5,943 bases of DNA from an archaeon. Lineage in GTDB: Archaea; Nanobdellota; Nanobdellia; SCGC-AAA011-G17; GW2011-AR18. Location of the stretch: assembly GCA_023245385.1 (NCBI GenBank), contig JAHFKM010000052.1:1-5943 (forward strand). The letters run 5' to 3'. The notes beneath the pieces are model-generated. The model had not been told where the DNA came from. It searched no databases and saw only the letters and a program-made list of their open reading frames with translations. Numbering within the stretch: the first letter of the stretch is position 1; every line of letters starts with the position of its first letter. Of the stretch, positions 1-5,049 are shown piece by piece. The translations under genes and the position numbers were made by a program.

Positions 1-453
1 TTATTGTGCTTCTTTTTTGAGGATTTGTTTAAAGGTGGTTTTGCTCAGGATTTGGTGTCTTGGAACTGTTGTTTCTCGTTGAAAGTTTTTTAAAAGGAGT
101 GTAGGGTTTACTGATCCATAAGCTTTTTCTGGAGGGAGGGTAACTTCTTTGCTTTGTCCTTTTTTCATTCCGAGAACTGCTTCTTCAAATCCTGTGACAA
201 CTTCATGATTTCCTATTTTAAAAGTAAGGGGGGTGTAACTTCTTTTTTCATCGTAAAATTTTGTTTTTTTTGCTTCTTCTAGAATGTTTGTATCGAAAAT
301 TTCTCCATTTTCTAGTGTTCCGACATAGTCGACGCTGACTGTGTCTCCTTGTTTTATAATTTTTGTAGGATGGTCTTGGATGTAGAAGTAACCGAGTCCG
401 AGTATTCCAATGAGTAGGACAATAATAATTAAATATTTTTTTGTGAGGTGCAT
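1..453 (-). CDS. Membrane-anchored FKBP-type peptidyl-prolyl cis-trans isomerase, short C-terminus
   Basis: The 150-residue product should catalyse cis-trans isomerisation of X-Pro bonds and assist folding at the outer face of the membrane. Residues 7-24 form one hydrophobic segment after a short basic N-terminus (signal anchor). The FKBP domain starts near residue 37: VDYVGTLENG (41-50), IFDT (52-55), TGFEEAVLGM (87-96) and PPEKAYG (107-113) are the usual binding-pocket blocks. An insert at about 58-72 is typical of archaeal forms. I chose the ATG at 453 because the anchor follows at once and a TATA-like box lies about 26 bp upstream; the frame stays open to 666, but that part overlaps the divergent HerA-like gene and resembles nothing. 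The stop is at bases 1-3. Long archaeal FKBPs continue well past the TTVPRHQ block, so this copy ends early and lacks the last strands of the fold. It may be a truncated gene or a genuine short form. Confidence 0.85.
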   Translation of the reverse strand: MHLTKKYLIIIVLLIGILGLGYFYIQDHPTKIIKQGDTVSVDYVGTLENGEIFDTNILEEAKKTKFYDEKRSYTPLTFKIGNHEVVTGFEEAVLGMKKGQSKEVTLPPEKAYGSVNPTLLLKNFQRETTVPRHQILSKTTFKQILKKEAQ

Positions 454-465
454 GTTTTTCAAAAG

Positions 466-483
466 TTTTATATGCTTAATAAA
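466..483. promoter_or_regulatory. Divergent promoter between FKBP and HerA-like genes (two adjacent TATA boxes)
   Basis: Only 46 bp separate the two start codons. On the plus strand TTTATATG (467-474), preceded by the purine-rich, BRE-like CAAAAG, is centred about 29 bp before the ATG at 500. On the minus strand TTTATTAA (plus coordinates 476-483) is centred about 26 bp before the ATG at 453. Those distances match archaeal TATA-to-start spacing for leaderless or nearly leaderless transcripts. No Shine-Dalgarno sequence precedes either ATG. The two boxes are side by side, so TBP/TFB binding in one direction would probably hinder the other. This is inferred from sequence only. Confidence 0.6.
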
Positions 484-499
484 TGTTTGTTTAGATGAT

Positions 500-1819
500 A
501 TGTATGAGGTGGTGATTGGGCGGAGTGAAGCTGATAGGAAAGAATTGGGGTTAGTTGGAACGATTTTTCTTGGAAAGTTGTATGTGAAGATGGGTGCTGT
601 GACTTCTTTATCTAATAAAATATATTTAGATGTTGCGAGGGCGCATGTTATTTTAATTGCGGGCAAGCGTGGAACTGGGAAAAGTTTTTCACTTGGTGTT
701 ATTGCTGAGGAGATGATTGGTCTTCCTGAGGAAATTAAAAGGAGATTATCTATATTAATTATTGATACGATGGGTATTTTTTGGACGATGAAGTTTAAGA
801 ATGAGAAGGATGAAGATTTGTTGGAGTCTTGGGATTTGCCGAAGAAAGGGTTAGATGTGAAAATTTATACTCCTGCTGGGAGATATGAGGAGTATAAACA
901 AAAAGGAATTCCTACTGATTTTCCTTTTACAATAAGACCGAGTGAGGTTTCTTCTGAGGATTGGGCAAGTGTGTTTGGCGTTTCTTTGTTGGATCCTTTT
1001 GGTGTGTTGATTGAGAGAACTGTTGAGAAAGCGAAAGAAAGGTTTGGGGATGTTTTTGATATTGAGGAGATGATTGTTCTTCTTAGAGAGGATAAGCGTG
1101 CTTCTGAAGAGCTAAAGAATGCTGCTGAGAATAGGTTGTTAGCTGCGAAGGCGTGGGGGGTTTTTAGTAAAGAGGGGACGCCGTTAAAAGAGATTGTTGA
1201 TAATGGAAAGATAAGTATTCTTGATGTTTCTGTGTATAGTGAGTGGATGATTAAAACCTTGGTTGTTGGGATTTTGTGTAAAAAGTTGATGAGTGAGAGG
1301 ATGACTGCGAGAAAGTTAGAAGAGTTAAAAGATGTGGAGTTAGGTCATAGTTATTTTAGATCAAGTGTAGAGCTGGATAAGGAGGAGATGCCGATTGTGT
1401 GGGTTCTTTTAGATGAAGCGCATGAATTTATTGGTGATAAAAAAACATTGGCGACAGATGCTTTAGTAACAATTCTAAGAGAGGGTCGTCAGCCTGGTGT
1501 GTGTTTGGTGATGGCCACGCAGCAGCCAGGGCAGATGCATACTGATGTGTTGACGCAGACTGATATTATTATGTGTCATCGTATTACTGCGAGGAGAGAT
1601 GTTGAGGCTTTGAATGCGATGATGCAGTCATATGTGTCTGGTGATATTCAGAAGTTTTTGAATGCTTTACCTACTGCGCGTGGGTCTGCGGTGATTTTGG
1701 ATGATAATTCTGAGAAGATGTATTCTATTCAGGTGCGTCCGAGGTTTACGTGGCATGGTGGTGAAGCTCCTATTGCGGTGAAGGCGAAGGGTGTTGCTGT
1801 GAGAGAGTTGGGATTATAA
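500..1819 (+). CDS. HerA-like ATP-binding protein (DUF87/COG0433 family)
   Basis: This 439-residue cytoplasmic P-loop ATPase belongs to the FtsK/HerA branch, whose members form hexameric rings that move along DNA; classical HerA works with the nuclease NurA in end resection. Residues 1-48 form the N-terminal HAS-barrel-like part. Walker A is GKRGTGKS (55-62). Walker B is WVLLDEAHEF (301-310), with D305 and E306 as metal-binding and catalytic acids. The block REGRQPG (327-333) contains candidate arginine fingers, and MATQQPG (338-344) is the sensor motif. No membrane segment is seen. I chose the ATG at 500 because the family N-terminus (MYEVVIGRS) begins there and a TATA box lies about 29 bp upstream; the frame opens at 410, but that extension is hydrophobic, unrelated and runs across the promoter. 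No nurA, mre11 or rad50 is adjacent. The protein is somewhat shorter than Sulfolobus HerA, so a related but distinct translocase role is equally possible. Confidence 0.9.
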   Translation: MYEVVIGRSEADRKELGLVGTIFLGKLYVKMGAVTSLSNKIYLDVARAHVILIAGKRGTGKSFSLGVIAEEMIGLPEEIKRRLSILIIDTMGIFWTMKFKNEKDEDLLESWDLPKKGLDVKIYTPAGRYEEYKQKGIPTDFPFTIRPSEVSSEDWASVFGVSLLDPFGVLIERTVEKAKERFGDVFDIEEMIVLLREDKRASEELKNAAENRLLAAKAWGVFSKEGTPLKEIVDNGKISILDVSVYSEWMIKTLVVGILCKKLMSERMTARKLEELKDVELGHSYFRSSVELDKEEMPIVWVLLDEAHEFIGDKKTLATDALVTILREGRQPGVCLVMATQQPGQMHTDVLTQTDIIMCHRITARRDVEALNAMMQSYVSGDIQKFLNALPTARGSAVILDDNSEKMYSIQVRPRFTWHGGEAPIAVKAKGVAVRELGL

Positions 1820-1827
1820 TTTTTTTT
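1820..1827 (+). terminator. T8 tract after the HerA-like gene
   Basis: Eight consecutive T residues follow directly on the TAA stop, and further T-rich stretches occur at 1861-1865 and 1873-1879, with no strong hairpin. Archaeal RNA polymerase terminates intrinsically at T-runs, so this probably ends the HerA-like transcript in the 50-bp gap before the convergent gene. The minus-strand gene ending at 1870 has no comparable T-run on its own strand here, so its transcript may run into antisense of the ATPase gene. Confidence 0.5.
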
Positions 1828-1869
1828 AGATTGTTTGAATAGTTTTGGAAAGAATTTTGGTTTTTAGGA

Positions 1870-2310
1870 TTATTTTTTTCTTGATTCAGCAACAGTTTCT
1901 ATTTGTCTGAAGATTTCTTGTAAGGGTTCTTCGTAGTGATTGCTAACTACTGAGTGAGGGATCGCGAGTGCTTCGAAAACGGGTCGTGAAAGATCGAGAC
2001 CGATTTCTTGCCATCTTTTTTTATCTTCAGCGTAGCAAACATCTGGAAGTTTTTGAGGGTATGGGAAAAAGTAGAGAAAGCTGGAACCACTAAATTTTGT
2101 GTTTCCTTTTTCGTAAAAGAATTCCCAAACAGTTAGGGGTATTTCCATAAATCTTAAAGGCCATTTTTTGGATTGTCTAAATGGAAGACCTGTTGGATCT
2201 TGTGAATTTGTAAATCTTGGATCTTGGTTAGCTTGGTTTATTTTATCTTTAAGTGTTTGAGTGATGTAATCAAGTGTTTCTTTTTCTGTGAGTTGTTTTT
2301 GTTCTGTCAT
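1870..2310 (-). CDS. Hypothetical protein, 146 residues, second gene of a two-gene unit
   Basis: I do not recognise this protein. It is soluble, with no signal peptide or membrane segment. Residues 1-30 are polar and probably helical (MTEQKQLTEKETLDY...). A middle part rich in aromatics follows (WPLRFMEIP at 50-58, VWEFFYEKG at 61-69, FLYFFPYP at 78-85), suggesting a small beta-rich core. The charged C-terminal helix is at about 127-146. There is one cysteine (C92) and no evident catalytic motif. The ATG at 2310 is the first in frame and lies 6 bp after the stop of the 303-residue gene, so the two are very likely co-transcribed and perhaps functionally coupled. No Shine-Dalgarno sequence fits in the spacer. 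It converges with the HerA-like gene across 50 bp. That the gene is real is supported by its length, its neighbour and codon use like the rest of the window. Confidence 0.75.
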   Translation of the reverse strand: MTEQKQLTEKETLDYITQTLKDKINQANQDPRFTNSQDPTGLPFRQSKKWPLRFMEIPLTVWEFFYEKGNTKFSGSSFLYFFPYPQKLPDVCYAEDKKRWQEIGLDLSRPVFEALAIPHSVVSNHYEEPLQEIFRQIETVAESRKK

Positions 2311-2316
2311 TTTATT

Positions 2317-3228
2317 TTATGCTGTACTTAATCCTCCTTCTTGTTGTTCTAGGGTGAGTCTTCCTTCTAAGTTTTGTTCTGGAGTGAGAGAAAGTCCTCC
2401 GATTTTTTGCGCACGCGCCTCCGGCGCTACCCCAACGAAACGGCCATTATAATCTAGAATATTGAGGCCGAGAAAGCCAGTAATAAAGTCGTAGACGAAC
2501 AGCACACGACCCTGAGGCTGCTGAGGATCTGGTCCTACAAGTCGGTGATAATTACCAAGAGTTCCGCGAAAAGCTGCTTTGTTGAAATAGTCAGCGAAGT
2601 ATTGAAGGGTTCCTGCTCTTGCTTGTGTGAGTGGGTTGTTTAGGAATTGTTTTTCGTTTTGTGATCCGGAGTAAGTTGATTGTGCTGTTTCAAGATCAAG
2701 AGCAACGGCATATCTTCCAAAGGGATTAGGAATATTTGCTTTGCGTACGTCTTCTAATGTGTAAATCTGAAAGTTTTCTCCGTTTGGAAGTGTTCCTTTT
2801 AAAAGATTTTTCCATTCTTCTTGTTTGATTTTCGCAGTATAGTGGGGGGTTAATCCTTCGCGATGTGCTTGTCGAATTCTTTCGGGAGTGAGTATTCCTC
2901 CGCCGTGAATGAGAAGAATGAGTGGTTTTCCTGCTTTTGTAAAAGCGCCAGTAAGATCCATTCCAGTATTTTGTTCAGAAAGTGCAGTAAACCAATTTTC
3001 CCTAATATAGTTTTTCTTGCCAGCTGTTACTTTTCCTGCGATGAGAAGGGGGAGTGATGCAACAAATCCGGAAGGAGTGGCGTACGTTCTTGCTTGTTCA
3101 AGTGAATCAGCAAGTGTATTTGCCAGAAAAGAGTTACCGGTGGTGAGAAGGAGTTTGAGTTCTCGTGGTAACAGATCGAGGTCTAGTCCTGTTTCTTTTG
3201 CTTGTGTTCTTGAAAAGGGGAATTTCAT
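2317..3228 (-). CDS. Hypothetical protein, 303 residues, first gene of a two-gene unit
   Basis: I do not recognise a characterised family. The protein is soluble, with no signal peptide and no convincing membrane helix. Visible landmarks are a helical N-terminal part (15-50), a hydrophobic strand leading to HGGG (KPLILLIHGGG, 101-111), then ILTPERIRQAHREGLTP (112-128), a GRYAVALDLE segment (171-180), GNYHRL (225-230), a Gln/Pro-rich turn PDPQQPQGR (233-241), and NGRFVGVAPEARAQ (261-274). The tail is Gln/Glu/Leu-rich. HGGG recalls the oxyanion loop of hormone-sensitive-lipase-type esterases, but no GxSxG nucleophile motif is present, so I do not call an esterase. The ATG at 3228 is the first after tandem in-frame stops (TAA TAA) 12 bp upstream, so the N-terminus is well bounded. 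The part covering about residues 225-280 uses more G/C-ending codons than its surroundings. It probably shares a transcript with the gene at 1870-2310. Confidence 0.8.
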   Translation of the reverse strand: MKFPFSRTQAKETGLDLDLLPRELKLLLTTGNSFLANTLADSLEQARTYATPSGFVASLPLLIAGKVTAGKKNYIRENWFTALSEQNTGMDLTGAFTKAGKPLILLIHGGGILTPERIRQAHREGLTPHYTAKIKQEEWKNLLKGTLPNGENFQIYTLEDVRKANIPNPFGRYAVALDLETAQSTYSGSQNEKQFLNNPLTQARAGTLQYFADYFNKAAFRGTLGNYHRLVGPDPQQPQGRVLFVYDFITGFLGLNILDYNGRFVGVAPEARAQKIGGLSLTPEQNLEGRLTLEQQEGGLSTA

Positions 3229-3241
3229 AGTCTTGTGTTCT
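3224..3241. repeat. 18-bp exact repeat, copy 1 (over the start of the 303-residue gene)
   Basis: TTCATAGTCTTGTGTTCT occurs here and again, same orientation, at 4587-4604 inside the Trm5-like gene. Both flanking bases differ, so the match is exactly 18 bp. Here it spans the start codon and leader of the 303-residue gene; in trm5 it encodes the FRTQDYE stretch, in a different reading frame. An 11-bp part, CTTGTGTTCTT, occurs a third time at 3201-3211, just inside the 303-residue gene. Function unknown. Confidence 0.6.
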
Positions 3242-3287
3242 TATTATTTTTTCTTGAATGGTTTTTGAAAGTGGTTGCGCTCAGAAG

Positions 3288-3347
3288 CTACTTCCATCCG
3301 TCATTTCCGTTGCGGGATCCGCGGGTGTTCACATCATCATTGCGCAT
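3288..3347 (-). other. GC-rich 19-codon ORF in the gap upstream of the 303-residue gene
   Basis: The 134-bp gap 3229-3362 contains a short minus-strand frame, MRNDDVNTRGSRNGNDGWK, ending in TAG. It starts 16 bp after the stop of the gene at 3363-3797. Its codons (CGC, ACC, TCC, AAC, GAC) differ sharply from the A/T-ending codons of the rest of the window. It has no Shine-Dalgarno sequence, and its ATG lies too close to the TATA-like box at 3344-3355 to be expressed from it. It could be a leader peptide, the remnant of an inserted segment, or simply a structured GC-rich 5' leader; the + strand contains GCGG-GAT-CCGC, a small hairpin, in the same place. I do not claim it is translated. Confidence 0.2.
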
Positions 3348-3355
3348 AAATATTA
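3344..3355 (-). promoter_or_regulatory. Possible TATA box for the two-gene unit 3228-1870
   Basis: Read on the minus strand, TAATATTTATGC is the most TATA-like element in the gap. A transcript starting about 26 bp downstream would begin near 3324 and carry a leader of roughly 95 nt, unusually long for this window, where other genes appear leaderless. No better box lies at the 26-bp leaderless distance from the ATG at 3228. The alternative is read-through from the gene at 3363-3797. Confidence 0.3.
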
Positions 3356-3362
3356 GAGTTTT

Positions 3363-3797
3363 TTATTGAGTGTTCTTGCGATATTCTTCGATTGCTTTTA
3401 AAGCTCTGTTTATTTCTGTAGGTTCTTTTTTTTGAGGAGTGATTGCTGGTGCTTCTCCTGTGACATAACGAGCGAGATCTTTTTTATTATCTGGATCATA
3501 GCAAGGTTCAAAAATGGGTTTTCCAAGAGGATCTTGTTTGAGTGGACAAATGAATTTTTTTCCATTTGGTTTGGAAGAATAGAGGTTTGGTCCTCTTATA
3601 CCGAAGGAACCGAGATCGTCGTATCTTACGCTGAATCCTCCTGCGCTTGTTTCGTAGGGTTTGAGTGGGTGAATGATTCCTTGCCAGGATAAGTTTTCGT
3701 CGATAGGAAATTTAGTTTCTGTGCTGTGTCCTTCGTGGTAAGCGATTACTATACTTCCTGCGAATCCTAGGAAGCCGAGTAAGTGTTTGAGTGCCAT
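3363..3797 (-). CDS. Hypothetical small protein with N-terminal membrane anchor or signal peptide
   Basis: I do not recognise this 144-residue protein. Residues 5-20 (HLLGFLGFAGSIVIAY) form one short hydrophobic stretch after MALK, so it is probably secreted or membrane-tethered with the rest outside. The ectodomain has aromatic/Gly-rich segments (LSWQGIIHPLKPY at 36-48, GGFSVRYDDLGSFGIRGPN at 53-71) and two cysteines, C84 and C99, 15 residues apart, that could form a disulfide. The C-terminal third is charged, with TPQKKEPTEI (120-129) as a linker before a short helix (131-142). The start at 3797 is preceded in the leader by ATG-GAT-TAA, so no longer N-terminus is possible from that ATG. A TATA box at 3836-3849 would give a leader of about 19 nt. 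It lies 134 bp upstream of the 303-residue gene in the same direction and may belong to the same cluster. Confidence 0.7.
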   Translation of the reverse strand: MALKHLLGFLGFAGSIVIAYHEGHSTETKFPIDENLSWQGIIHPLKPYETSAGGFSVRYDDLGSFGIRGPNLYSSKPNGKKFICPLKQDPLGKPIFEPCYDPDNKKDLARYVTGEAPAITPQKKEPTEINRALKAIEEYRKNTQ

Positions 3798-3835
3798 TGT
3801 TTAATCCATTATTTTTATTACTTTTAGGTAGTAAT

Positions 3836-3849
3836 GTTTATATTTAAAC
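3836..3849. promoter_or_regulatory. Near-palindromic TATA box, potentially bidirectional
   Basis: GTTTATATTTAAAC reads almost the same on both strands. On the minus strand it would start transcription near 3816 and serve the gene at 3797. On the plus strand a start about 26 bp away falls at about 3869, exactly where a long inverted repeat (3870-3973) begins. No plus-strand protein gene follows, only a 9-codon frame (3862-3891), so plus-strand activity would make a non-coding RNA. Promoter strength and direction are inferred. Confidence 0.5.
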
Positions 3850-3868
3850 CTTTCGTTTATAATGGCTA

Positions 3869-3975
3869 AGGAGAAAGTTAGATTTTTGTGAGGGAGGAGT
3901 AAGGATCAGAATTTTAAAAAAAGAAATTTTAGAAAGAAAACAGATTTTATAACCGAAAATCTAACACTTCTTTAA
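3869..3975 (+). ncRNA. Candidate small structured RNA with a long terminal stem
   Basis: Left arm 3877-3888 (GTTAGATTTTTG) pairs with right arm 3954-3965 (CGAAAATCTAAC) over 12 positions with one G-U pair. Beyond a 1x2 internal loop, 3870-3875 pairs with 3968-3973 over six more positions, two of them G-U. The stem encloses about 65 nt, purine-rich at 3890-3911 (AGGGAGGAGTAAGG). The predicted start from the TATA box at 3836-3849 is 3869, the base of the stem, and a T-rich stretch (CTTTAATTTAT) closes the right side. I see no C/D boxes. An ACA occurs at the right arm (3964-3966), but no proper H/ACA fold with a k-turn was found. It matches no RNA family I recognise. The main alternative is that the inverted repeat and minus-strand T-run belong to the trm5 transcription end, or that AT-rich sequence forms the stem by chance. 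Confidence 0.35.
3916..3949 (-). terminator. Minus-strand polypyrimidine tract downstream of trm5
   Basis: Read on the minus strand, the region 60-90 bp after the Trm5-like stop is a pyrimidine-rich tract ending in seven consecutive T residues (plus-strand A7 at 3916-3922). It sits inside the loop of the 3870-3973 inverted repeat and upstream of the TATA box of the next minus-strand gene. Archaeal transcripts end at such T-rich tracts, so this is the likeliest 3' end for the trm5 mRNA. Confidence 0.4.
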
Positions 3976-4007
3976 TTTATCAAAATACTTACTTTCTACA
4001 GAGCTGT

Positions 4008-4997
4008 TTATAGTGTAAAGTCTATGCAAATTCTAAAAGTTCTTACTTTAATCATTCCACATTTTATAAGGGTTTGAACTTTAGCCTGAGGAAAGAAGCT
4101 AATAAGTTTAGAACGAACAGAAGAAAAGTCTTCCTCTTTGGAAACAGAGTAAAGGTGAATAACTGTTCCTTTTTTACTAAGGGAAGGAAGGAGAGGGAGG
4201 AAGTTTTCTGCTCCATGAGGAAGAGGAAGTAAAATCCTGTCAAATGTTTTTTCAAGGTGTGAGGAAACTTCTCGTGCGTCTCCACAATAGAGAAAAACAT
4301 TATGAGTTTTATTTAATAAAATATTTTTTTCTGCGTAGAGGCATGCGTCAGGGTTGAGCTCGACACCGTAAATTTCTTTGGCTGGACTGTTTTTGGAAAA
4401 AACAAGAGGATAAGCTCCGATTCCAGAAAATAAAACTAAAACTTTTTCTCCTTTTTTGATAAGTTTGCTAATGCGTAATCGTTCAGTGCTTAGTCGTGGT
4501 GAAAAATAGGTTTTGCGGATATCAAGGAAGAATTGAACTTTGTTTTCTCTGTGGATAGTTTCGAATGTTTGTTCTCCAGCGAGATATTCATAGTCTTGTG
4601 TTCTGAAAATTCCACTATGTTCTCCTTGTTTTCTGACGACAGTTTTAATTGTTTTGTTGGTTTTAAGAAGTGTTTCAGCGATGAGTAGAGCATGTTTGTG
4701 AAGGGTAGGATCTATTTCTAAAATTGCGATGGAACCTACAATATCCATAGCTGTTTTTATTTTTTCAAGATCTTCAGCGGGTAAAGAGTTTTGTAAGGTT
4801 TTTTTAAAGGAATGTTCTGTGTTTGTTTTTTCAAAATCTAATTCTAAGGTGGGATAATTTTCAGGAACAGAACTTAGGGGAAAATAAAGAGAAGTTTTGT
4901 CTTTTTTTATTTTATATCCGTGCGCTAAAATTCCAAGGGTGAGAAGTTCTTTCCTGATTTTTTCTGCGTCTTTGATTTTTGCTTTTAGAGCGTGCAT
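4008..4997 (-). CDS. trm5: Trm5-like tRNA (guanine-37-N1)-methyltransferase
   Basis: The enzyme transfers a methyl group from S-adenosylmethionine to N1 of G37 next to the anticodon, preventing +1 frameshifts; in archaea m1G37 also begins wyosine synthesis. At 329 residues it matches archaeal Trm5 length. Residues 1-60 correspond to the small N-terminal D1 domain. The middle domain has DIVGSIAIL (85-93) and EYLAGE (137-142), and contains family markers up to YFSPRLSTER (164-173), whose arginine lies in the active site. The Rossmann methyltransferase domain has VLVLFSGIGAYPL (186-198) as motif I and GVELNPDA (211-218) as the SAM acidic loop. LLPLPHG (256-262) replaces the MNLP-type motif of other Trm5 enzymes, and KKGTVIHLYS (275-284) follows. 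I chose the ATG at 4997 because D1 begins there and a TATA box is centred 26.5 bp upstream; the frame stays open to 5087, but that part crosses the promoter and the neighbouring gene. No Shine-Dalgarno sequence is present. Confidence 0.92.
   Translation of the reverse strand: MHALKAKIKDAEKIRKELLTLGILAHGYKIKKDKTSLYFPLSSVPENYPTLELDFEKTNTEHSFKKTLQNSLPAEDLEKIKTAMDIVGSIAILEIDPTLHKHALLIAETLLKTNKTIKTVVRKQGEHSGIFRTQDYEYLAGEQTFETIHRENKVQFFLDIRKTYFSPRLSTERLRISKLIKKGEKVLVLFSGIGAYPLVFSKNSPAKEIYGVELNPDACLYAEKNILLNKTHNVFLYCGDAREVSSHLEKTFDRILLPLPHGAENFLPLLPSLSKKGTVIHLYSVSKEEDFSSVRSKLISFFPQAKVQTLIKCGMIKVRTFRICIDFTL
4587..4604. repeat. 18-bp exact repeat, copy 2 (inside trm5)
   Basis: This is the second copy of TTCATAGTCTTGTGTTCT, identical to 3224-3241. 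Here it lies in the conserved region before EYLAGE of the Trm5-like protein, so this copy is constrained by coding and the one at 3224-3241 is more likely the derived one, if they are related. Confidence 0.6.
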
Positions 4998-5018
4998 AAG
5001 GAGGTGTATACGGAAAGG

Positions 5019-5028
5019 TTTATATAAG
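5019..5028. promoter_or_regulatory. Symmetric bidirectional TATA box between trm5 and the membrane protein gene
   Basis: TTTATATAAG contains the perfect palindrome TTATATAA (5020-5027). Its centre (5023.5) is 26.5 bp from the A of the ATG at 5050 and 26.5 bp from the A of the ATG at 4997. That is the normal archaeal TATA-to-start distance in both directions, so both mRNAs would be leaderless. GGAAAGG just upstream on the plus strand is a purine-rich BRE-like element; the minus-strand side has the less clear ACAAAATAC. The sequence suggests one box shared by both genes, with orientation decided by the flanking BREs. Confidence 0.7.
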
Positions 5029-5049
5029 TATTTTGTGGAATGGAGAGTG

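Noticed and set aside
410..499. N-terminal extension of the HerA-like frame from an ATG at 410
   Set aside because: It overlaps the divergent FKBP gene and its TATA box, encodes an unrelated hydrophobic stretch, and the family N-terminus begins at 500.
454..666. 71-residue extension of the FKBP frame
   Set aside because: It runs antisense through the HerA-like coding region and does not resemble FKBP; the signal anchor starts at the internal Met.
2896..2928. HGGG motif suggesting a hormone-sensitive-lipase-type esterase
   Set aside because: No GxSxG nucleophile motif or matching Asp/His order is visible in the 303-residue protein.
2863..3268. Plus-strand open frames opposite the 303-residue gene
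   Set aside because: They are antisense shadows; the minus-strand frame is longer, bounded by clear start and stop codons and next to a co-directional gene.
3862..3891. Plus-strand mini-ORF MAKEKVRFL ending in TGA
   Set aside because: It is nine codons long. The frame past TGA is Lys/Asn-rich A-tract translation with no protein character, and no sign of selenocysteine use was seen.
4998..5006. Perfect Shine-Dalgarno-like AAGGAGGTG on the plus strand (CACCTCCTT on the minus strand, like the 16S 3' end)
   Set aside because: It has no suitable start codon downstream, and it lies outside both predicted leaderless transcripts, so it is probably not transcribed as a leader.
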